Source: Flavobacterium sp. MC2016-06
GTDB lineage: Bacteria > Bacteroidota > Bacteroidia > Flavobacteriales > Flavobacteriaceae
Direction of reading: 5' to 3'
Length of the DNA: 64,000 bases
Assembly (NCBI RefSeq): GCF_009711165.2
Contig: NZ_WMID02000023.1
Location: 1-64,000 of the forward strand
Each line of letters opens with the position of its first letter. The first letter of the stretch is position 1. This document shows, piece after piece, positions 17,338 to 26,715 of the stretch. Position numbers and translations under genes: made by a program. The notes under the pieces were generated by a model. The model was not told the origin of the DNA. It saw nothing but the letters and a program-made list of their open reading frames with translations, and made no database searches.

Positions 17338-17811
17338 TTACAATTTTTCTAAAAAAGAATCAATTCCCTGTTCATTCATTTGAACCACTTGCCATCCGTC
17401 GAGAATCTTAGCTCCAGAATTCTCATAAAACTTAACCGCAGGAGTATTCCAATCCAGAACATTCCATTCTACTCTTCTTACGTTATCTCTTTTTCCCTGC
17501 TTCATAATTTCAGAATAAAGAGCATATCCTAAACCAGATCCGCGCATTTTATCCTTTACAATTAAATCTTCAAGGTGAATTGTTTTTCCTTTCCAAGTAG
17601 AATAGCGGTAATAGTACAACGCAATTCCCACAATCTCGTTCTCAACTTCAGCGACAAAAACATGAAACAAAGGGTTTTCGCCAAATCCATCACGCACTAA
17701 ATCATCTACTGTTATAACAACAGCTTCTGGCTCTTTTTCGAATATTGCCAGTTCCTGAATCAGTCCTAGAACCGATTTCATGTCTTCAGGATTTCCCTTT
17801 CTAATATTCAT
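17338..17811 (-). CDS. GNAT-family N-acetyltransferase (diamine/thialysine type)
   Basis: A 157-residue single-domain acetyltransferase. It opens with IRKGNPEDMKSVLGLIQELA, has the strand HLEDLIVKDKMRGSGLG, where the Arg-Gly-Ser-Gly-Leu-Gly loop binds acetyl-CoA, and WNVLDWNTPAVKFYENSGA, the signature of the spermidine/spermine and thialysine acetyltransferase branch. Likely substrates are small amines. It lies between the aspartate kinase gene and the divergent fructose-bisphosphatase gene. Confidence 0.85.
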   Translation of the reverse strand: MNIRKGNPEDMKSVLGLIQELAIFEKEPEAVVITVDDLVRDGFGENPLFHVFVAEVENEIVGIALYYYRYSTWKGKTIHLEDLIVKDKMRGSGLGYALYSEIMKQGKRDNVRRVEWNVLDWNTPAVKFYENSGAKILDGWQVVQMNEQGIDSFLEKL

Positions 17812-17982
17812 ATATTCCTATTATTAATCAATTATTATCTAAAAATGTACTTTTTTATTGTGCACTTCCTGCTATTAATTAGCAAATATACAATAGTAGC
17901 AAACTAACAAAATAATTTTTAAATCATTCTCACAAAAAAAACGATATTTGTGACTTAAAAATAAAACTACAACGATTTAGTA

Positions 17983-18990
17983 ATGGAAGAACGCAATAAA
18001 ACACTAGGAGAGTTTATTATTGAGAACCAAAAAGCATTTCAATACTCGTCGGGGGAGTTATCCCGAATTATCAACTCTATACGTTTGGCGGCGAAAGTTG
18101 TAAACTATAAAGTAAACCAAGCAGGATTAGTGGATATTATTGGCGCAGCAGGCGAGCAGAATATCCAAGGAGAAGACCAGCAGAAACTTGATGTCTATGC
18201 AAACGAAGTATTTATCCAGACGTTAATAAACCGTGAGATTGTCTGTGGTATTGCTTCTGAAGAAAACGACGATTTTATTACTGTTCAGGGGAGCGACAAC
18301 AGTCATAATAATAAGTACGTGATCTTAATGGATCCGCTTGACGGATCTTCAAACATTGATGTGAATGTTTCTGTAGGAACTATTTTTTCTGTTTTTAGAA
18401 GAATTACACCAATTGGAACTCCAGTAACTAGTGAAGATTTTTTACAGCCTGGAGTAAATCAAGTTGCGGCTGGATATGTAATTTACGGAACGTCTACCAT
18501 GTTAGTATACACAACGGGACACGGTGTAAACGGATTTACCTTAAATCCTGCAATTGGAACATTTTATTTATCACATCCGAATATGAGATTTCCGCTTGAC
18601 GGGAATATCTATTCTGTAAACGAAGGAAATTATGTTCATTTTCCGCAAGGTGTAAAAAACTACATTAAATACTGTCAAAGAGAAGAAGAAGACAGACCTT
18701 ATACTTCTAGATATATTGGAAGTTTAGTTTCAGATTTTCATCGAAATATGATTAAAGGCGGTATTTATATTTATCCAACAAGTTCAAAAGCGCCAAAAGG
18801 AAAATTGCGTTTATTATACGAATGCAACCCAATGGCTTTTATTGCTGAGCAGGCGGGAGGAAAAGCAACAGATGGTTTTGGAAGAATTATGGAAATTCAG
18901 CCAACCGAATTGCATGAAAGAGTTCCTTTTTTCTGCGGAAGCTACAATATGGTAGAAAAAGCAGAAGCTTTTATGGCAGAAGCGCTTTAA
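17983..18990 (+). CDS. fbp: Class 1 fructose-1,6-bisphosphatase
   Basis: A 335-residue cytoplasmic enzyme that removes the 1-phosphate of fructose-1,6-bisphosphate, a committing step of gluconeogenesis. The metal-binding and catalytic motifs are intact: [24 protein letters not shown] and the C-terminal [17 protein letters not shown] substrate/metal region. Length is normal for the family. A -7-like GATATTTG at 17943-17950 lies 33 bases before the ATG. A strong terminator follows. Confidence 0.96.
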   Translation: MEERNKTLGEFIIENQKAFQYSSGELSRIINSIRLAAKVVNYKVNQAGLVDIIGAAGEQNIQGEDQQKLDVYANEVFIQTLINREIVCGIASEENDDFITVQGSDNSHNNKYVILMDPLDGSSNIDVNVSVGTIFSVFRRITPIGTPVTSEDFLQPGVNQVAAGYVIYGTSTMLVYTTGHGVNGFTLNPAIGTFYLSHPNMRFPLDGNIYSVNEGNYVHFPQGVKNYIKYCQREEEDRPYTSRYIGSLVSDFHRNMIKGGIYIYPTSSKAPKGKLRLLYECNPMAFIAEQAGGKATDGFGRIMEIQPTELHERVPFFCGSYNMVEKAEAFMAEAL

Positions 18991-19007
18991 GTTATCATTA
19001 TAAAAAC

Positions 19008-19044
19008 AAAAAACCGACAGATTTTTAAAAGCTGTCGGTTTTTT
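19008..19044. terminator. Terminator between fbp and the TerB-like gene
   Basis: Stem AAACCGACAG / CTGTCGGTTT with an 11-base loop, flanked by A and T runs, works in both directions between convergent genes. Confidence 0.9.
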
Positions 19045-19084
19045 GTTTTTTTAGCTGTAGTTTAAAACTATAACTAAGTATTTA

Positions 19085-19516
19085 TTATTTATTCATGTTT
19101 TCCATTTCGAATGTAAAAGTATCTAAATCTACTTTTTTATCAATTAAGGATAATGCTTTAGAAACAATATAGTCAATATTTCCAGGAGTAAATCCTAATG
19201 CTAATCCCATACGTCTTAACATAACTTCTTGTTGGTCACCTAAATGGTGGTCTACGTGTACCATTCTAGCCAAGTCAAATAAACGCTCTACACGCTGTGC
19301 GTATAAATAAGGTGGGTTTATTGGGTGTTTCCAAGGATCGATAAGGATTTCCTTGTACTCTTCTTCTGAAATTTCTAATCTTGAAGCTAATTTATCCAAA
19401 AAGGCTTGCTCTTCGTCGTTAATTTTCCCGTCAGCAAAAGCTACACGTACAATTGCAGAGAAATGACCTTTGTTTCTTTGCTTGAATTCGTTATCAAATA
19501 ATTCTGAAAATGACAT
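19085..19516 (-). CDS. TerB-like domain protein
   Basis: A 143-residue, all-helical cytoplasmic protein with a TerB-like fold. Residues 22-46 (IVRVAFADGKINDEEQAFLD) hold the acidic EF-hand-like segment typical of the TerB family, and a second acidic/His segment lies at VHVDHHLGDQQEV. The family is linked to tellurite resistance by name only; most single-domain members have no known function. It is transcribed alone, convergent with fbp. Confidence 0.78.
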   Translation of the reverse strand: MSFSELFDNEFKQRNKGHFSAIVRVAFADGKINDEEQAFLDKLASRLEISEEEYKEILIDPWKHPINPPYLYAQRVERLFDLARMVHVDHHLGDQQEVMLRRMGLALGFTPGNIDYIVSKALSLIDKKVDLDTFTFEMENMNK

Positions 19517-19685
19517 AATTAATCGGTTTTTTATCGAGCAAAGATAAATCTTATTTTAATTTAACAAATTTAAATTTCTCATAAATTTTAACTTATTTTT
19601 ATTTGATGATTTGAAAGTCAGCATCTCTAATCTTCAAAATTAATTGTAAGTTTACAAACCCTAATCTTTTAATTTTATAATACCT

Positions 19686-20279
19686 ATGTCACAATTTTGG
19701 ATTTACTTTCAAATAGGATTAAAGCATGTTTTAGACATCCATGCCTACGATCATGTTCTTTTCTTAATCGCTTTAACGGTTCCGTATCTATTTAAAGATT
19801 GGAAAAGAATTTTAGTTCTAGTTTCTGTATTTACATTGGGTCATACTTTGGCTTTATTACTTTCAGTTTTTGGAATTATTACTATAAAAGTAAATTTAGT
19901 AGAGTTTTTAATTCCTATTACAATTTTAATAACCGCTTTGTATCATTTATTTACCGCAGGAAAAAATGCTAAGAATGATGGCGTAAATTTGGTATTCTTT
20001 ATAACCTTGTTCTTTGGTATTATCCACGGATTAGGATTTTCGAATTATTTTAAAACTATTTTAGGAGGTTCACCATCATCAAAATTATTACCTTTGGGAG
20101 AGTTTGCCTTAGGAATTGAAGCCGCACAATTGATTGTGGTTTTTGTAGTTTTGATATTGTCTTATATAATGCAGACTGTATTTCGTTTTTCAAAACGCGA
20201 CTGGGCACTTGTAATGTCGGCTTTTATTATTGGAGTTGTGATTCCGATGATTATTGAAAGCCCAATTTGGAACAGATAA
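19686..20279 (+). CDS. HupE/UreJ-family membrane protein
   Basis: A 197-residue integral membrane protein with about six segments. The N-terminal signature GLKHVLDIHAYDHVLFLIAL, with spaced His and Asp residues, is that of the HupE/UreJ family, thought to move nickel or cobalt. Further family marks are TLGHTLAL and FFGIIHGLGFSNYF. No hydrogenase or urease gene is in view, so the metal is uncertain. It is the first gene of a tight three-gene operon (gaps of 5 and 0 bases) with a dCMP deaminase and a CTP protease. Confidence 0.82.
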   Translation: MSQFWIYFQIGLKHVLDIHAYDHVLFLIALTVPYLFKDWKRILVLVSVFTLGHTLALLLSVFGIITIKVNLVEFLIPITILITALYHLFTAGKNAKNDGVNLVFFITLFFGIIHGLGFSNYFKTILGGSPSSKLLPLGEFALGIEAAQLIVVFVVLILSYIMQTVFRFSKRDWALVMSAFIIGVVIPMIIESPIWNR

Positions 20280-20284
20280 AATAA

Positions 20285-20716
20285 ATGGAAATAAAGAAAT
20301 TAAATAAATACGACAAGGCCTATTTGCGAATTGCTAAAGAATGGAGTCTGTTGTCGTATTGCAAAAGAAAGAAAGTTGGTGCGATTATCGTAAAAGACCG
20401 AATGATTATTTCGGATGGTTATAACGGAACACCGTCTGGTTTTGAAAATTGCTGTGAAGACGAAGACGGATTAACACGCTGGGATGTACTGCATGCCGAA
20501 GCTAATGCGATTCTTAAAGTAGCGCGATCAACTCAATCATGTGAAGGTGCAACATTGTACATCACGCTTTCACCTTGCAAAGAATGCAGTAAATTAATCC
20601 ATCAATCTGGGATAAAAAGAGTGGTGTACCATAATGGATATCGTGACGATTCTGGACTTCAGTTTTTAATAAAAGCAGGTATTGAAGTAGAACATATTTC
20701 TGATTTAGAAGAGTAA
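20285..20716 (+). CDS. dCMP deaminase
   Basis: A 143-residue zinc enzyme converting dCMP to dUMP for thymidylate synthesis. The zinc ligands and general acid are intact: H70-A-E72 and P97-C98-x-x-C101. The extra FENCCEDEDG segment with Cys56-Cys57 matches the ComEB-type deaminases. Its stop codon abuts the ATG of the next gene (TAAATG), indicating translational coupling. Confidence 0.92.
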   Translation: MEIKKLNKYDKAYLRIAKEWSLLSYCKRKKVGAIIVKDRMIISDGYNGTPSGFENCCEDEDGLTRWDVLHAEANAILKVARSTQSCEGATLYITLSPCKECSKLIHQSGIKRVVYHNGYRDDSGLQFLIKAGIEVEHISDLEE

Positions 20717-22294
20717 ATGAAATTTAACTCAAAATATTTACCATTAATTATAGGAGCAGCTCTTGCTCTTGGTGTTGTTCTCGGAAGCCTCATGAGTGCT
20801 CCCGCAGACGATCAGCTTTTGGCTAAAAATTACTCAAAAACTAAGCTCAATAAACTGATTGATTTTATCAATAATGAATATGTTGACAGCATCAATACAG
20901 ATTCTATTGTAAATCTTACCGTAGATAATATTTTATCAAAACTGGATCCTCATTCCGTTTACATTCCGCCAACAGAACAAGCAGAAGTTGCCGAAAGTAT
21001 GAAAGGAGATTTCGTAGGTATCGGAATCAATTTTTATATGTATAAAGATTCTGTAGCGATTATAAAGCCTATTGAAAATGGACCTTCAGCGAAAGCGGGA
21101 TTAAAATCTGGTGATCGAATTTTGTTTGCAGGAAAAACAAAGCTTTTTGGTAGAAGACTGCCTTCTGATAGCTTGTTTTCTAAATTAAAAGGAAAACAAG
21201 GAAGCGAAATCGAATTGACGGTTTTTAGAAAATCTGAACAAAAGAGACTTAAGTTTAAAGTAAAAAGAGGTATTATTCCCATAAAGAGTGTTGACGCTTC
21301 TTTAATGCTAGATAAAACTACTGGTTATATAAGAATTAACCGTTTTGCTGAAACTACTTTTGATGAGTTTAAAACTGGTTTAGCAAGATTGAAACAAAAC
21401 GGAATTCAGTCGCTTGTAATTGATCTTCGTGATAATGGTGGCGGTTACATGGAAGAAGCTGTTGATATTGCAGATGAATTCTTAAAAGACAAACAACTAA
21501 TTGTTTTTACCAAAAATAAAAACGGCACAACCGAAAAAACCTATGCTACAAAAGCAGGAAGTTTTGAAACAGGAAAAGTGTATGTTTTAATAAATGAAAA
21601 CAGTGCATCTGCAAGTGAAATTCTAGCCGGAGCATTACAAGATAATGATCGTGGTATTATTGTAGGGCGTCGTTCTTTTGGAAAAGGTTTAGTACAGCGA
21701 GAAATGGATTTTAACGACGGATCAGCTGTTCGTTTAACCGTAGCACGTTATTACACGCCAACCGGAAGATCAATTCAGAAACCGTATAAAAAAGGAAACG
21801 AAGAATATTTTAAAGAATCTGAAAGCCGCATAAAATCAGGCGAATTGTATGCGAAAGACAGTATAAAAGTTGCCGATTCTTTAAAGTTTAAAACGCCAAA
21901 AGGTAAAATCGTATACGGCGGCGGCGGTATTGTTCCAGATATTTTTGTTCCAATTGAAGCGGAACACGGAAATGAAAACGTTGCTTATTTATTACAGACT
22001 GGAATTGTAGGGCATTTTGTTTTTGAAGAATTAGATAATAATCGCAGTGCCTTTTCAGGACTTCATTTTAATGAGTTTTTAGTTAAGATGAAAAGCTCTG
22101 ATGCTTATTTTAAAAAGTTTAAAAACTATATCTTAATGACGGGTTTAGATTTAAAATTAGATAAGACTAAAGCATTGGTAAATCGCTACATTACAGCAGA
22201 ATTTGCAAGACAATTGTATGGGGAATTGTATTACTACGATATTATTCTAAAAGATGATGCTATGATTAAAGCCATCTTAGAACCGAAGAAATAA
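20717..22294 (+). CDS. S41-family carboxy-terminal processing protease
   Basis: A 525-residue periplasmic protease of the Prc/CtpA type. An N-terminal membrane anchor (about 7-27) is followed by a helical region with KLDPHSVYIPP, a PDZ domain (about 95-185) and the peptidase core. The catalytic dyad is visible as Ser298 (in ENSASASE) and Lys323 (in RRSFGKGLVQ), spaced by 25 residues as in E. coli Prc. It trims C-termini of exported proteins. It is the last gene of the HupE operon. Confidence 0.92.
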   Translation: MKFNSKYLPLIIGAALALGVVLGSLMSAPADDQLLAKNYSKTKLNKLIDFINNEYVDSINTDSIVNLTVDNILSKLDPHSVYIPPTEQAEVAESMKGDFVGIGINFYMYKDSVAIIKPIENGPSAKAGLKSGDRILFAGKTKLFGRRLPSDSLFSKLKGKQGSEIELTVFRKSEQKRLKFKVKRGIIPIKSVDASLMLDKTTGYIRINRFAETTFDEFKTGLARLKQNGIQSLVIDLRDNGGGYMEEAVDIADEFLKDKQLIVFTKNKNGTTEKTYATKAGSFETGKVYVLINENSASASEILAGALQDNDRGIIVGRRSFGKGLVQREMDFNDGSAVRLTVARYYTPTGRSIQKPYKKGNEEYFKESESRIKSGELYAKDSIKVADSLKFKTPKGKIVYGGGGIVPDIFVPIEAEHGNENVAYLLQTGIVGHFVFEELDNNRSAFSGLHFNEFLVKMKSSDAYFKKFKNYILMTGLDLKLDKTKALVNRYITAEFARQLYGELYYYDIILKDDAMIKAILEPKK

Positions 22295-22368
22295 TAATAA
22301 TTTTTTAAAAATAACTTAGCGAATCTTGCGTTATTCTTGACGAACTTCGCGGTTAAATAATTCAAAAC

Positions 22369-22686
22369 ATGAAAAATCTAAAAAAAATAGGCGTTCTAAT
22401 TGTTCTAATGACTTTTGTAATCTCTTGTACTAGTATGAAAAATAATACCAATGCTACAGTTTCAGGAAAAGTAGACGCTATAGAATCTGGAAAAGATGGT
22501 TACACAGCAAAAATTAATACAGAAAATAAAGAAGTATATTTTGCAACCATAAGCATTGTTAATGTTGGCGGACCAGAAAATTATAAGCGATTCAAAATTG
22601 GAGATGTAGTTTCAGTAAAAGGAGAAATCTGGAAAACCGATGATGAGAATCATATTAAGGTAACAGAAATTGTCTCTGTAAAATAA
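22369..22686 (+). CDS. Small lipoprotein with OB-like fold
   Basis: A 105-residue lipoprotein with lipobox VISC (Cys20). The mature part has alternating strands (NATVSGKVDAIESGKDGYTA, FKIGDVVSVKGEIW, HIKVTEIVSVK) suggesting a small OB-like beta barrel, but no specific family is recognised. It is 74 bases downstream of the CTP protease gene and may be co-transcribed. Inverted-arm element copy 2 follows its stop. Confidence 0.75.
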   Translation: MKNLKKIGVLIVLMTFVISCTSMKNNTNATVSGKVDAIESGKDGYTAKINTENKEVYFATISIVNVGGPENYKRFKIGDVVSVKGEIWKTDDENHIKVTEIVSVK

Positions 22687-22710
22687 AAACTAAAACTATA
22701 AAAAAGGATT

Positions 22711-22785
22711 AAACCATATAAGTTATATAAGTTCATTTAATATATGCGCAAAGCATTATATTTACTTATATAACTTATATGGTTT
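22711..22785. repeat. Inverted-arm element, copy 2
   Basis: The shortest copy: left arm AAACCATATAAGTTATATAA... from 22711 and right arm ending TATAACTTATATGGTTT at 22785, with only about 20 bases between, including ATGC...GCAT. It is followed by a long T run on the plus strand, so this copy looks like an extended intrinsic terminator between two convergent genes. It starts 24 bases after the lipoprotein stop. Confidence 0.8.
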
Positions 22786-22804
22786 AATTTTTTTTTTTTG
22801 AAGT

Positions 22805-23410
22805 TTATCGAATACTATCGTGTGCATGAGTCTGCACGCCGTTATTCCATAAAGTAAGAATATCTGTTGCAACAGCAGCGCCGCTTCCGGCAGCAATTGC
22901 CAATTGGCTTCTCCAGCCAGCCAAAGTTCCAATAACATAAATACCATTGGCTACTTTATGATCTTCATTTTTAAGCTGAATACGCTGTTTTTCAGGAAGC
23001 GCTTTTTTATGAGGTTCTACATATTGCAGTAAACCTTCAATATCAAAAGTATTGGCAGAACCAATTCCAATTACGATATTTTTAGTCTGGTATGTATTTT
23101 TATTGGTAGTAACCGTAAATTCAGGAAAAGTTCCTTCTACTTTAACTACTTTTTCATTTGCAATCTGAGTAATGTGCGGATAAGTCATTGCTAAATCCTG
23201 TGTACTTTCTATAAGTAATTCAGAACCTAACTTTCCTGGTGTAATGCCATAAGCATTGTAGAAAATTGCTTCTTGTAAAGAAGAATTCTTTTGGTGTGTA
23301 AAAATTCCAATTTTTTTATCGGTTACAAAAGCTTTGTTTTTAGCTGATCCTAAAACTAAGGCACAAGACATGCCAGATACACCTCCGCCGATAATTAAAA
23401 CGTCAAACAT
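22805..23410 (-). CDS. FAD-dependent NAD(P) oxidoreductase (thioredoxin reductase-like, short)
   Basis: A 201-residue flavoprotein. The FAD-binding loop IIGGGVSGMSCALVLG opens the protein and a second FAD motif, NGIYVIGTLAGW, lies near the end. The intervening NAD(P)-binding domain and the redox CxxC of thioredoxin reductase are absent, so this is the compact, CxxC-less type with unknown electron acceptor. It begins three bases after the stop of a 66-residue membrane protein gene, so the two form an operon. Confidence 0.8.
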   Translation of the reverse strand: MFDVLIIGGGVSGMSCALVLGSAKNKAFVTDKKIGIFTHQKNSSLQEAIFYNAYGITPGKLGSELLIESTQDLAMTYPHITQIANEKVVKVEGTFPEFTVTTNKNTYQTKNIVIGIGSANTFDIEGLLQYVEPHKKALPEKQRIQLKNEDHKVANGIYVIGTLAGWRSQLAIAAGSGAAVATDILTLWNNGVQTHAHDSIR

Positions 23411-23413
23411 AGA

Positions 23414-23614
23414 TTATCTGCCGTTAGTTTTTTCTTCAATTCTTTTTGAAATTCTAAAAATCAAAAGAATCAAAACGGCACAAAAAGAAGCGGCAATTCC
23501 AATAAAAGCCACGACACTGTCTCCTTGAAAAGGGTTTTTAAAGTCTAATAGCGTAATATTAAAAACGATTAGAGCTAATGCTAAAAGCACTAAGATTGAA
23601 GTAAAAATTTTCAT
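23414..23614 (-). CDS. Small two-helix membrane protein
   Basis: A 66-residue protein with two hydrophobic segments (about 5-23 and 34-54) and a basic tail (RISKRIEEKTNGR). No family is recognised. Gap to the oxidoreductase gene is 3 bases, so they are very likely co-transcribed; a role in tethering or supplying the flavoprotein is only speculation. Confidence 0.7.
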   Translation of the reverse strand: MKIFTSILVLLALALIVFNITLLDFKNPFQGDSVVAFIGIAASFCAVLILLIFRISKRIEEKTNGR

Positions 23615-23720
23615 ATGGCTGTTGTTTGTCTAAAATTATAAAGTATAACTTAAATTGTTAAAAAACACCCTAAAGTTATATTCTAGGAACTTTAAGGAGG
23701 TAAATTTATAAAATTATATC

Positions 23721-24299
23721 TTAGACAAACAAACCTTTAACATTAGCGGCGAATAATTTAACAGCAATCGCTAAAAGTATCACTCCAAACGTCTTACGAA
23801 CCACGCCAAGTCCGTTTTCTCCTAATAAAGTTTCGATTTTTTTAGATGATTTTAAAACGATATAAACCAAAATGATATTTAATAGAATCGCAATGATAAT
23901 GTTTATAGTGTGAAATTGAGAGCGTAACGAAAGTAAAGTCGTCATAGTTCCTGCTCCAGCAATTAAAGGAAAAGCCAAAGGAACAATAGAAGCAGAGCCC
24001 GGCTCTTCGTCACGATAAATTCTAATTCCTAAAATCATTTCTAAAGCAAGGAAAAAAAGTACAAACGAACCGGCAACTGCAAACGAGTGTACATCAATAC
24101 CAATTAAGTTTAGTAAGCCTTCACCAACAAAAAGAAAAACAATCATAATCATTCCGGCAACAATTGAAGCTTTTTCAGATTCGATGTGGCCAACCTTAGC
24201 TCTTAAATTTACAATAATCGGAATTGATCCTACAATGTCAATTACTGCAAAAAGAACCATTCCGACTGTGATAATCTCCTTAAAATCAATTTCTAACAT
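23721..24299 (-). CDS. MarC-family membrane protein
   Basis: A 192-residue integral membrane protein with about six helices and MarC family marks: an N-terminal FAVIDIVGSIPIIVNL, the central FALEMILGIRIY and PLAFPLIAGAGTMTTLLSL. The family was once tied to multiple antibiotic resistance, but that link was withdrawn and its transport function is unknown. It is transcribed alone. Confidence 0.9.
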   Translation of the reverse strand: MLEIDFKEIITVGMVLFAVIDIVGSIPIIVNLRAKVGHIESEKASIVAGMIMIVFLFVGEGLLNLIGIDVHSFAVAGSFVLFFLALEMILGIRIYRDEEPGSASIVPLAFPLIAGAGTMTTLLSLRSQFHTINIIIAILLNIILVYIVLKSSKKIETLLGENGLGVVRKTFGVILLAIAVKLFAANVKGLFV

Positions 24300-24520
24300 A
24301 CTTTTTTATTTAAAGGGTTATAGTGCTACAAAGGTAGATAATAAAGTTAGGGCTTTTTAAATTTAGATTTCAATTGAATTATTTTTGTTATAAAAACACG
24401 TTTTTTAGACTAAAAAAGTGATGTATGTAACAAATAGCGTTTTCTTTTATTGATTTCCTACTATAATAGACAGATTGTTTTTGCGCTGAATTTATCGTTC
24501 AGACATCGAGATAGTTTGAC

Positions 24521-24528
24521 TATCTTTG
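24521..24528 (+). promoter_or_regulatory. -7 promoter element of the DUF3109 gene
   Basis: TATCTTTG is a perfect match to the Bacteroidota TAnnTTTG element, 31 bases before the start codon. No clear TTG -33 element is at the usual distance. Confidence 0.55.
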
Positions 24529-24558
24529 CACTTTAATAAATAAAGTATTTTTAGCGTC

Positions 24559-25128
24559 ATGTTTCAATTAGGAAAAACCATTATTTCAGAAGATATTCTT
24601 GAAAAAGAATTTGTGTGCAACTTATCAGCTTGTAAAGGAGCTTGCTGTGTTGACGGGGATGCTGGTGCGCCTTTAAGCGAAGCAGAAACTAAAATCATGG
24701 AAGAAATTTATCCTAAAGTAAAACCCTTTTTACGTAAAGAAGGAATTGCGGCTATTGAGGAGCAGGGAACTTGGGTAAAAGGAACCGATGGTGATCTCGA
24801 AACACCATTAATCGATAATAAAGATTGTGCTTATGTTATTTTTGACGGTAAAACGGCACTTTGCGGTATCGAGCAAGCGTACAATCAAGGAATCGTAGAT
24901 TGGAAAAAACCAGTTTCTTGTCATTTATACCCAATTCGTGTAAAAGACTTTACAGAGTTTGCCGCTGTTAATTATGATAAGTGGGATATTTGTGATGATG
25001 CCTGTTCTTTAGGCAAAGAATTAGAAGTTCCAGTTTACAAATTTGTAAAAGAAGCGTTAATTCGACGCTTTGGCGCAGACTGGTATATGGAGCTTGAAAA
25101 AGTCGCAGAAGAACTAAAAAAGTCCTAA
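24559..25128 (+). CDS. DUF3109-family cysteine-rich protein
   Basis: A 189-residue cytoplasmic protein. Nine cysteines are arranged in conserved clusters: [11 protein letters not shown] near residue 20, then [18 protein letters not shown] and ICDDAC. This is the pattern of DUF3109, related to the YkgJ-type zinc/iron-chelating proteins, so it probably binds an Fe-S cluster or metal. The biochemical role is unknown. It is a single-gene unit upstream of the ribonucleotide reductase genes. Confidence 0.85.
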   Translation: MFQLGKTIISEDILEKEFVCNLSACKGACCVDGDAGAPLSEAETKIMEEIYPKVKPFLRKEGIAAIEEQGTWVKGTDGDLETPLIDNKDCAYVIFDGKTALCGIEQAYNQGIVDWKKPVSCHLYPIRVKDFTEFAAVNYDKWDICDDACSLGKELEVPVYKFVKEALIRRFGADWYMELEKVAEELKKS

Positions 25129-25449
25129 AAAATTCCTGAAAAACGGGTTGTTCTATATGGTCATTTTGACCGTATATTTTAACTCAAAAAAATAAATTTT
25201 TACCTCTAAAAAAACTTTTAAAAACAATTAATTTTTTCTTGTTTTTTATTCTAAAAAGTCTATATTTTACGGGCTCTTAGACGTTATTTTTCTTTTTAAA
25301 TCATTCATTTACAGTAAATTGATTTATTGTATGAAAATCATTTCATTTTCCGGCGTTGTTAAAAACTATGCCAGATTGTGAATAAGTTTGAGTTTGATTT
25401 TTGGCGTTAAATGACAATCTTTGTAGTCTATTGAATTAGGGGAAATTCA
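25129..25449 (+). promoter_or_regulatory. nrdB upstream region: hairpin and promoter
   Basis: The gap of 321 bases has no gene. Bases 25154-25176 form a near-perfect palindrome (TATATGGTCA, 3-base spacer, TGACCGTATA) that could be a weak terminator of the DUF3109 gene or an operator. A promoter for nrdB is likely at the end: TTG at about 25393-25396, a 19-base spacer and AATCTTTG at 25416-25423. I did not find a convincing NrdR box. Confidence 0.5.
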
Positions 25450-26451
25450 ATGAAAAAATTAAACAAAACTGTCATGTCACAAGTCGAGCCAATATTACAA
25501 GAAAATAAAAATCGTTTCGTTATTTTTCCGATCAAACATCATGATATTTGGGAATGGTACAAAAAGATGGAAGCGAGTTTTTGGACTGCGGAAGAAATCG
25601 ATTTACACCAAGACTTGACAGACTGGAATAATAAACTTAGTGACGACGAAAGATATTTTATCAAACACATTTTGGCTTTCTTCGCAGCTTCTGACGGAAT
25701 CGTAAACGAAAACTTGGCTGAGAACTTTGTAAATGAAGTTCAATATGCTGAAGCGAAGTTTTTCTATGGTTTTCAAATCATGATGGAAAACATTCACAGT
25801 GAAACTTATTCGCTGTTAATTGATACTTACGTGAAAGACGAAACAGAGAAAGCAGAGTTGTTTAATGCTCTTGAAGTTTTCCCGGCAATTAAGAAAAAAG
25901 CAGAATGGGCTTTAAAGTGGATAGAATCTGATTCTTTTGCTGAAAGACTTATTGCTTTTGCTGCTGTAGAAGGAATTTTCTTTTCTGGAGCTTTCTGTTC
26001 TATTTATTGGTTAAAAAAACGTGGTTTAATGCCAGGTTTAACGTTTTCTAATGAGTTGATTTCTCGTGACGAAGGTGTACACTGTGACTTTGCAGTGCAC
26101 TTACACAATCACCATTTAGTAAACAAAGTACCAAAAGATAGAATTAAAGAAATCATCGTTGATGCTTTAAATATCGAAAGAGAATTTGTTACAGAATCTC
26201 TTCCGGTGAGTTTAATAGGTATGAATGCGGTATTAATGACGCAATATCTAGAATTTGTTGCAGATAGATTATTAGTAGAATTAGGTTGTGAGCGTGTATA
26301 TGGATCTGCGAATCCGTTTGATTTCATGGACATGATCTCTCTTCAAGGAAAAACCAACTTCTTTGAAAAACGTGTTGCCGAGTATCAAAAGTCTGGTGTA
26401 ATGAACACAGACAGTGATGCTCAAAAAATTTCATTCGATGCAGATTTTTAG
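25450..26451 (+). CDS. nrdB: Class I ribonucleotide reductase, beta subunit
   Basis: A 333-residue radical-generating subunit that works with NrdA to make deoxyribonucleotides. Metal and radical residues are in place: an Asp/Glu in the first helix ([11 protein letters not shown]), [11 protein letters not shown] with Glu, His and the candidate radical Tyr, EGIFFSG, and [15 protein letters not shown] keep the ATG at 25450 because an unusually good Shine-Dalgarno (AGGGGA) lies 6 bases upstream; an in-frame ATG at 25483 (MSQVEP) is an alternative. nrdA follows after 264 bases. Confidence 0.95.
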   Translation: MKKLNKTVMSQVEPILQENKNRFVIFPIKHHDIWEWYKKMEASFWTAEEIDLHQDLTDWNNKLSDDERYFIKHILAFFAASDGIVNENLAENFVNEVQYAEAKFFYGFQIMMENIHSETYSLLIDTYVKDETEKAELFNALEVFPAIKKKAEWALKWIESDSFAERLIAFAAVEGIFFSGAFCSIYWLKKRGLMPGLTFSNELISRDEGVHCDFAVHLHNHHLVNKVPKDRIKEIIVDALNIEREFVTESLPVSLIGMNAVLMTQYLEFVADRLLVELGCERVYGSANPFDFMDMISLQGKTNFFEKRVAEYQKSGVMNTDSDAQKISFDADF

Positions 26452-26715
26452 CGTGCAAGATTAAATGTAGTGTTTCCTCTTTCTGAAGCATTATAAAAAA
26501 GAATAACAAAGCATTTTTTGGTTGAATCTCTTTCCCAAATCGAAGATTCAATAATAATTTTAGGGGCGTTTCAATTCATATTTCGAATTGGAAACGGGTA
26601 ACTATTGAGGATCCTGCAATTCTCAAAAAATAAATAAAAAACACACAATGTTTAAGTACTGGAATTCGTTTTTCTAGTGTCTTTCATTTTTCAATAACAA
26701 TTAAAAAGTAAACTT
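26452..26715 (+). other. nrdB-nrdA intergenic region with hairpin
   Basis: No gene is visible. At about 26566-26592 CGTTTCAATTC and GAATTGGAAACG can pair with one bulge around an 8-base loop, without a T run, so it is more likely an mRNA structure than a terminator. The rest is AT-rich. Confidence 0.4.

Noticed and set aside
19085..19516. Tellurite resistance determinant
   Set aside because: A single TerB-like domain without the ter operon is not evidence for resistance.
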